From Lobosporangium transversale (Eukaryota; Mortierellomycota; Mortierellomycetes; Mortierellales; Mortierellaceae), in assembly GCF_002105155.1 (NCBI RefSeq), contig NW_019029051.1:88351-152350 (forward strand): a stretch of 64,000 bases of DNA, given 5' to 3'. The position numbers and the translations under genes are program-made. Positions 57,634-64,000 of this stretch are shown here, piece after piece (the first letter of the stretch is position 1; each line of letters starts with the position of its first letter). The notes beneath the pieces were generated by a model. The model ran no database searches, was not told the origin of the DNA, and worked only from the letters and a program-made list of their open reading frames with translations.

Positions 57634-57818
57634 CAGCAATTCTATTTTTTTTTTACCCAACATTGTAAGGACGTCCCATTTTGTTGACATGGGCTTTATA
57701 ATTTTGCAGATCTGTTTAAATAGCTGTTACTTTGTATATTTCGCATTGATTGCATTAAAACACTCTCTCTTCATTAATGACCAACAATTTACTTTATGTA
57801 TCTATACCTTAATCTATA
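57634..57818 (+). other. 3' flank of the third CRN
   Basis: It is nearly identical to 23246-23430 and its right-arm mirror. Similarity ends at TA 57817-57818, where Tc1 copy D begins, so the arm copies show the uninterrupted site. Confidence 0.6.
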
Positions 57819-58185
57819 CACTATCATGCAAAACTGATTCAATAATTCATTCCCATGTCCATTTCTTTTTCTCATTCCTAGAAACCGTATTTGCATACAC
57901 CACTCATACTTTGGTTTAATAAAGCTCCCGTCTTCTTCTTCGTCGTAGTTATGCGTTGTGACATTAGCTTGTCTCATTTGGAAAGCTAATGGCTTTTTTA
58001 TTCATGCAGGTCACTTTTTCAGTTTTGCATGTGGTCTAAAATGTTGCCCATGACAACTGCTGGAAGTCATTTAATGCAAGTAAAAGAAGGATTTTTCTCT
58101 CTTTCCTTTATGAACACTAGCTTAGCTCTCTCTTAACTCTATCTTCGCAGAATATGAGACCCACTCCACAAAGGAAAGTCAACGA
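57819..58185 (+). mobile_element. Tc1/mariner fragment, copy D
   Basis: It keeps the left inverted end (CACTATCATGCAAAACTG) and the first codons of the transposase (MRPTPQRKVNE). At about 58185 it changes abruptly to another Tc1 family. Confidence 0.9.
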
Positions 58186-59126
58186 GACATACTTTATTTG
58201 CTCAAAACCTATTAGCGCTCCTGCTTGTTTCTGATAGCTTTTATTACTTTGAAATTTTCCTCTCATTTGGACAATTTTTTAACCATCGTTTTTTTCCACC
58301 TATCAAAACCTCGTATTGCCCCCCTTCGCCCTAATGACTGCTAGCATCCGCTCAGGCATACTTCTTATCAAATTGCGGCAGACCTCCTTCGGCGTCTCCT
58401 CCTCCCATATCTGGCCCACTCTTTCCCAGAGTTCCAGCATGCCTTCTGGAATGGTCCCATGTTCGCGAATTTTTTGATTTAAGTGATACCACAAATGCTC
58501 TATAGGGTTCAGGTCTGGTGAATTGGCAGGCCATGTTAGTATTCTACCTGACGCCCTTGTCAATCCAATAGAGGCAAGGTAGGTTGTGACTCTCTTAGCC
58601 GTATGCTTAGAATCATTGTCTTGTTGGAAGATAAATTGCTCTGGATCAATGTTGTACCAATCCACAGTATTCAATAGCTCGTCCTGGAGGATACGAATAT
58701 ACAGCTCGGAGTCCAGCGTGGAGTCGATCTTGGCCAAGTAGCCTGGCCCATCCCACGTCATGCAGCCCCAAACCATGATCGAACCACCACCATGTTTGAC
58801 TGTGGGCGAAACTAACTTTGGGTCAATATCGGCCGCCTTCACCTTTGGTTCTTTATTTGTTTCCACCCAAACATAGCGCATGCCATCAGGAGATATCCTA
58901 CAAATTTTGGACTCATCGGACCAAATTACTCGCTTCCAATCAGCTTCGGTCCAGTCTTTGTGCTGGAGAGCAAAGTCCAGTCGAGCTTCCTTTTGACGTT
59001 TTGTTAGCCTAGGCTTCTTGACGGCTTTTTTAGCTTCCAGGCCTATATCTCTCAGCGCCCGACGCACCGTATTAGCTGACACCGGATCTTCGTTCTCATC
59101 GTTATAGAGTCTGGTAGCATGAACAT
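58186..59126 (-). mobile_element. Tc1/mariner fragment of a second family (F)
   Basis: It contains the catalytic part of a transposase on the minus strand and its 3' flank (58186-58302). The other end is lost at about 59126. A TA lies at 58189-58190, but the matching end is absent. Confidence 0.8.
58303..59126 (-). pseudogene. Tc1/mariner transposase, N-terminus missing (family F)
   Basis: An open frame of about 274 codons begins within the DNA-binding region (SANTVRRALRDIGLEAKK) and carries a complete DDE domain. The catalytic residues lie in WSDESKI, FQQDNDSKH and DLNPIEHLW, with 39 residues between the second Asp and the Glu, as in copies A and B. The first helix-turn-helix is missing, so it is a truncated gene. 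Confidence 0.87.
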
Positions 59127-59412
59127 GTCACGAACAGCAAGCAATGTCTAGCTCATGAATTGATGAATGACTTTTGTCTGATTCGAATCTGAAAAAGATA
59201 ACGTGTGCTTGATTAATTTGTTCCGCTCATTTCCTTCACTCATGCAAGCGAAATCACTATAATAATTTTGTGCAACATAGTATTTCGCCCATATTTCTAG
59301 AGCATTCCTTGCAACAGGATATTAACTAGTATAAATAGGTCTACTTTCTATCTAGTTCTGCAGCATAGTTCCCCCTGAATAAAGATACCTTTATTGCACC
59401 CTTAGATCCCCC
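59127..59412 (+). repeat. Possible LTR-like sequence interrupted by Tc1 copy E
   Basis: It starts TGTCACGAACAGC where family F ends. It contains a TATA-like AGTATAAATAGG (near 59330) and an AATAAAG (near 59379), the order expected in an LTR. Tc1 copy E sits at its downstream end. No target duplication or partner LTR is seen, so the call is weak. Confidence 0.3.
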
Positions 59413-59414
59413 TA

Positions 59415-61014
59415 CAGTGGTCATCAAAAGTCATTCAATGATTTTGAATTTTTAACATTCTCATTCCTTTTCTTCATTCTCATCTAGCATGTGGCTAGTA
59501 TATTTGGGGTAGTGCATTTGTTCCCCACACCTCATGATTACTTTCATGTCTCATTCCCAATTATGACTTCATTGTGAAATAAAACCAATTTCAATTTGAC
59601 CTGCCTATTGAATGACTTCTGCTGAATTTTAATGTTGATTGCAAAAAAAACTTTTTCACTTCTCTTTTTTCTACCAAGATTACCTTCAGCTATATCTTCA
59701 TACACCTCTACTTACAATTAACATTCCACATCGTTTAGTATTTATTATGAGGACGCTTTCTATGGAAAAGGTACAAAATGCTCAGGCCTTACTTCGACAA
59801 GGGAAGTCTACAAGCGAAGTGGCAAGGCAACTTGGTATCTCTATTTCATCGGCAATAAGGATCAGGAGGGACGTCAAGGACAATATTCCTAAACCCAGAA
59901 TGGGCAGACCCTCATTGGTTTCCCCTGCTACCAAGAGGGTTATTGCACGCGAGGTTGATACGGGGAAACTTAGATCCATTCTGGCAGTTCAAGAATACAT
60001 CAGATCGAGCCATGGAGTGCATGTCAGTGTAGAGACTGCCCGACGCTATCTAAAATCAGAGGGTTTGAAAAACTATGTCCGCCCATTCAAGCCTAGGCTG
60101 ACAAAAATGCAGATTGCGAAAAGGAAGAATTTTGCCCTCAACCACCTTGACTGGACTGTTGATGACTGGAAGCGAGTGATGTTCTCGGACGAAAAGCTTT
60201 TTGAAAGGCTAGGGTCCTTAGGAGGAAGAACACAATATAGGCGACCCGGCCACAGGACTTTAGAAGATCGAGATGTTAGAGAGAGATCAAGGGGAGCACA
60301 TAACAAACTTATGTGGTGGGGCTGTATCACTTATCATGGTGTAGGCGATGGTTGCAGGATCCCTGTCACAGTTGATTCCTCTTTATATGTTGATGTTCTA
60401 CAAGATTATGTCCTCGGCTCATGGAAGTGGTATGGCCAGGACCCTGAAAAGTTAATTTTTCAGCAGGACAATGCAAGTGTTCATACGAGTAGGATGGTTA
60501 AAGAGTTCTTAATTAAGTCACACATTACCACTTTGGAGTGGCCTCCAAATTCTCCTGACCTCAACCCTATCGAGAATGTATGGGCCTACATGGATCATCG
60601 GCTCAAGGGATATGAGAAGGTACCAAAGGATCCGGATGAACTATGGGAAAGACTACAGGATATCTGGACATCTATTCCACCTGACTTCCTTGATGAGCTA
60701 TATGAAAGCATGCCACGAAGGGTAGAGGAGCTACATCGCATGAAAGGAGGTCGTACACATTACTGAAGAACAGAAAAAAAAACAAATAAAGCAAAGCTGA
60801 TTTTCTTCAAATGTCATTCAATGAGATGCCAATAATTGGCATTCATCTAAATTTTCAATTAGCAACAGGAGCTCATTGTCATTGTAGTAGGAGTGACATT
60901 GTCGATGGTCGAACTCGCTACGTAAGTTTCATTAGCGACAAGCAAAATCAAATTGGAGAAAGGAATGAGAATATCGAAATTCCTAATTCATTGAATGACT
61001 TTTGATGACCACTG
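59415..61014 (+). mobile_element. Complete Tc1/mariner element, copy E
   Basis: 1,600 bp flanked by TA at 59413-59414 and 61015-61016. The inverted ends share CAGTGGTCATCAAAAGTCAT and a few more bases exactly, then remain similar for about 60 bp. Additional TCATTCAATGA-like motifs lie internally near 59606 and 60812. It contains one intact transposase. Confidence 0.95.
59747..60766 (+). CDS. Tc1/mariner transposase, intact (DD34E)
   Basis: 339 aa from the ATG at 59747 (MRTLSMEKVQNAQALLRQGK). The frame is open further upstream, but this start begins at the DNA-binding domain as in relatives. Two helix-turn-helix regions (about residues 1-110) are joined by the GRPS linker. The DDE domain has FSDEKLF, FQQDNASVH and DLNPIENVW, with 34 residues between the second Asp and the Glu, the classic Tc1 spacing. 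There is no stop or frameshift. With intact ends and TA flanks it could be active. It belongs to a different family from copies A-D. Confidence 0.95.
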   Translation: MRTLSMEKVQNAQALLRQGKSTSEVARQLGISISSAIRIRRDVKDNIPKPRMGRPSLVSPATKRVIAREVDTGKLRSILAVQEYIRSSHGVHVSVETARRYLKSEGLKNYVRPFKPRLTKMQIAKRKNFALNHLDWTVDDWKRVMFSDEKLFERLGSLGGRTQYRRPGHRTLEDRDVRERSRGAHNKLMWWGCITYHGVGDGCRIPVTVDSSLYVDVLQDYVLGSWKWYGQDPEKLIFQQDNASVHTSRMVKEFLIKSHITTLEWPPNSPDLNPIENVWAYMDHRLKGYEKVPKDPDELWERLQDIWTSIPPDFLDELYESMPRRVEELHRMKGGRTHY

Positions 61015-61016
61015 TA

Positions 61017-61444
61017 GAACACTACCTTGACTTTTGCAACTCATTCCTCCATGCATAGTTTGCCTGTCAAGCCAAGTCGCGTCTCCTAGTTTTCTAGCTC
61101 CGTGAATAGCTCCAAGGATTCTAGAAGAGCTATAAACCAATAACCAAGGCTTATAGTGCCAAGGAACCTTGAAATAAGATTGCACCAGACATCTTCCTCG
61201 GATCCTGTGTATTAAGTTAACTCAACACTTGGAGTTCCGCATGTGGTAAAAGTCCTTAGGAAATTTTTGAGTAAGCTTTATTTAGAGTTCTTGAAGCGTG
61301 TCTCCTCTTCAGTCAAACAAGTATAAATATGATAGACTTGTAACATAGTAAACCTCAGTCTGCAATAAAACTATTCTTGAATCTCCAATGTTCATTCATG
61401 TTCCTAAATCACTTTCCTTCTCTTGCAATCGTCCTGTCAGTCCT
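61017..61444. other. Unassigned sequence before the satellite
   Basis: It continues the sequence interrupted by Tc1 copy E. A stretch at about 61206-61388 has a TATAAATATG and an AATAAAAC in LTR-like order but no clear boundaries. No gene is seen. Confidence 0.35.
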
Positions 61445-64000
61445 TGACACGAAGAAGTCTCTGGGCACAATTTTGACAAGGTGAAAACAGCTGCCGAAGT
61501 GGCTGAGCACTGTTTTGACAAGGTGAAAAGAGCTGCAGAGCTGTTTTGACAACAGCCGAAGTCTCTGGGCACAATTTTGACAAGGTGAAACCAGCTGCCG
61601 AAGTGGCTGAGCACTGTTTTGACAAGGTGAAAAGAGCTGCAGAGCTGTTTTGACAACAGCCGAAGTCTCTGGGCACAATTTTGACAAGGTGAAAAGAGCT
61701 GCAGAGCTGTTTTGACAACAGCCGAAGTCTCTGGGCACAATTTTGACAAGGTGAAACCAGCTGCCGAAGTGGCTGAGCACTGTTTTGACAAGGTGAAAAG
61801 AGCTGCAGAGCTGTTTTGACAACAGCCGAAGTCTCTGGGCACAATTTTGACAAGGTGAAAAGAGCTGCAGAGCTGTTTTGACAACAGCCGAAGTCTCTGG
61901 GCACAATTTTGACAAGGTGAAAACAGCTGCCGAAGTGGCTGAGCACTGTTTTGACAAGGTGAAAAGAGCTGCAGAGCTGTTTTGACAACAGCCGAAGTCT
62001 CTGGGCACAATTTTGACAAGGTGAAAACCGCTGCCGAAGTGGCTGAGCACTGTTTTGACAAGGTGAAAAGAGCTGCAGAGCTGTTTTGACAACAGCCGAA
62101 GTCTCTGGGCACAATTTTGACAAGGTGAAACCAGCTGCCGAAGTGGCTGAGCACTGTTTTGACAAGGTGGAAAGAGCTGCAGAGCTGTTTTGACTACAGC
62201 CGAAGTCTCTGGGCACAATTTTGACAAGGTGAAACCAGCTGCCGAAGTGGCTGAGCACTGTTTTGACAAGGTGAAAAGAGCTGCAGAGCTGTTTTGACAA
62301 CAGCCGAAGTCTCTGGGCACAATTTTGACAAGGTGAAAACCGCTGCCGAAGTGGCTGAGCACTGTTTTGACAAGGTGAAAAGAGCTGCAGAGCTGTTTTG
62401 ACAACAGCCGAAGTCTCTGGGCACAATTTTGACAAGGTGAAAAGAGCTGCAGAGCTGTTTTGACAACAGCCGAAGTCTCTGGGCACAATTTTGACAAGGT
62501 GAAACCAGCTGCCGAAGTGGCTGAGCACTGTTTTGACAAGGTGGAAAGAGCTGCAGAGCTGTTTTGACAACAGCCGAAGTCTCTGGGCACAATTTTGACA
62601 AGGTGAAAACAGCTGCCGAAGTGGCTGAGCACTGTTTTGACAAGGTGAAAAGAGCTGCAGAGCTGTTTTGACAACAGCCGAAGTCTCTGGGCACAATTTT
62701 GACAAGGTGAAAACAGCTGCCGAAGTGGCTGAGCACTGTTTTGACAAGGTGGAAAGAGCTGCAGAGCTGTTTTGACAACAGCCGAAGTCTCTGGGCACAA
62801 TTTTGACAAGGTGAAAAGAGCTGCAGAGCTGTTTTGACAACAGCCGAAGTCTCTGGGCACAATTTTGACAAGGTGAAAACCGCTGCCGAAGTGGCTGAGC
62901 ACTGTTTTGACAAGGTGAAAAGAGCTGCAGAGCTGTTTTGACAACAGCCGAAGTCTCTGGGCACAATTTTGACAAGGTGAAAACAGCTGCCGAAGTGGCT
63001 GAGCACTGTTTTGACAAGGTGGAAAGAGCTGCAGAGCTGTTTTGACAACAGCCGAAGTCTCTGGGCACAATTTTGACAAGGTGAAAACAGCTGCCGAAGT
63101 GGCTGAGCACTGTTTTGACAAGGTGAAAAGAGCTGCAGAGCTGTTTTGACAACAGCCGAAGTCTCTGGGCACAATTTTGACAAGGTGAAACCAGCTGCCG
63201 AAGTGGCTGAGCACTGTTTTGACAAGGTGAAAAGAGCTGCAGAGCTGTTTTGACAACAGCCGAAGTCTCTGGGCACAATTTTGACAAGGTGAAAACAGCT
63301 GCCGAAGTGGCTGAGCACTGTTTTGACAAGGTGAAAAGAGCTGCAGAGCTGTTTTGACAACAGCCGAAGTCTCTGGGCACAATTTTGACAAGGTGAAAAC
63401 AGCTGCCGAAGTGGCTGAGCACTGTTTTGACAAGGTGAAAAGAGCTGCAGAGCTGTTTTGACAACAGCCGAAGTCTCTGGGCACAATTTTGACAAGGTGA
63501 AAAGAGCTGCAGAGCTGTTTTGACAACAGCCGAAGTCTCTGGGCACAATTTTGACAAGGTGAAAACAGCTGCCGAAGTGGCTGAGCACTGTTTTGACAAG
63601 GTGAAAAGAGCTGCAGAGCTGTTTTGACAACAGCCGAAGTCTCTGGGCACAATTTTGACAAGGTGAAAAGAGCTGCAGAGCTGTTTTGACAACAGCCGAA
63701 GTCTCTGGGCACAATTTTGACAAGGTGAAAACAGCTGCCGAAGTGGCTGAGCACTGTTTTGACAAGGTGAAAAGAGCTGCAGAGCTGTTTTGACAACAGC
63801 CGAAGTCTCTGGGCACAATTTTGACAAGGTGAAAACAGCTGCCGAAGTGGCTGAGCACTGTTTTGACAAGGTGAAAAGAGCTGCAGAGCTGTTTTGACAA
63901 CAGCCGAAGTCTCTGGGCACAATTTTGACAAGGTGAAAACAGCTGCCGAAGTGGCTGAGCACTGTTTTGACAAGGTGAAAAGAGCTGCAGAGCTGTTTTG
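61445..64000 (-). repeat. Satellite array of 104-bp and 62-bp units, running off the window end
   Basis: About 21 units of 104 bp and 6 of 62 bp fill 2,556 bp. The 104-bp unit is built from two related 42-bp modules (both gccgaagt...gacaaggtgaaa) plus a 20-bp module (gcagagctgttttgacaaca). The 62-bp unit lacks one 42-bp module. Variation is nearly confined to gtgaaaacag, gtgaaaccag and gtgaaaaccg at one site and gtgaaaag versus gtggaaag at another. The minus strand has no stop in any frame across the array, giving open frames above 840 codons. I regard it as a satellite. Coding function is not supported. Confidence 0.95.

Noticed and set aside
61206-61388. Possible solo LTR with TATAAATA and AATAAA
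   Set aside because: No inverted TG/CA ends with matching target duplication, and no second copy in the window.
61396-63973. Large minus-strand frames of 568-854 codons in the satellite
   Set aside because: They are the same repeat read in three frames, with no non-repeat coding context. Kept as a satellite, with the openness reported as a finding.

Overview
The window looks like nuclear DNA of an early-diverging filamentous fungus, most likely Mucoromycota. Its host genes have short GT-AG introns, and they encode a UBR1-type ubiquitin ligase, a BEM46-like hydrolase and gamma-tubulin. It also carries Crinkler (CRN) effector-like genes and a dense mix of Tc1/mariner, hAT, Ty3, DIRS-like and Harbinger-like elements. 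No prokaryotic feature, tRNA, rRNA or CRISPR array was seen. The lineage is inferred from gene content; no name is claimed.

Layout. 1-11.5 kb is conventional: UBR1 (6 exons, +), BEM46-like hydrolase (6 exons, -) and gamma-tubulin (7 exons, -). In each case the exon lengths sum to a whole number of codons. 11.5-16 kb is gene-poor and holds a hairpin element and a decayed tandem copy of gamma-tubulin. 16-18.1 kb holds a Tc1 element inside a small gene, followed by a short hAT-type MITE.

18,486-40,868 is a very large inverted repeat. Its arms are about 9.96 kb and appear identical apart from one base in a homopolymer, with a 2.47 kb spacer. Each arm carries an intact CRN gene (ubiquitin-like header, P-loop NTPase, PD-(D/E)XK-type nuclease), a second CRN with its NTPase deleted, an unrecognised gene, a minisatellite, and a truncated Ty3 element whose LTR was hit by a Harbinger-like element. 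The outer breakpoint cuts the CRN header exon, so the right-hand CRN is a chimera. Its promoter and first part match the third CRN at 54.9 kb, and the rest matches the left CRN. The inner breakpoints sit exactly at the LTR terminus.

41.8-54.5 kb is a nested transposon cluster. It contains a hAT relic hit by Tc1, and a DIRS-like retrotransposon hit by Tc1, then by a Ty3 LTR, then by a hAT MITE with a perfect 8-bp target duplication. 54.9-57.6 kb is a complete six-exon CRN gene (695 aa) of the type that is broken in the arms. 57.8-61 kb holds two Tc1 remnants and one apparently intact Tc1 element. From 61.4 kb to the end is a satellite built from 42+42+20-bp modules, open in all three minus-strand frames.

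How it fits together. The three UBL-bearing CRN loci share modular headers and two different NTPase-nuclease bodies. Recombination in the header exon has swapped promoter and header between bodies. The surrounding repeats supply the likely substrate for this rearrangement.
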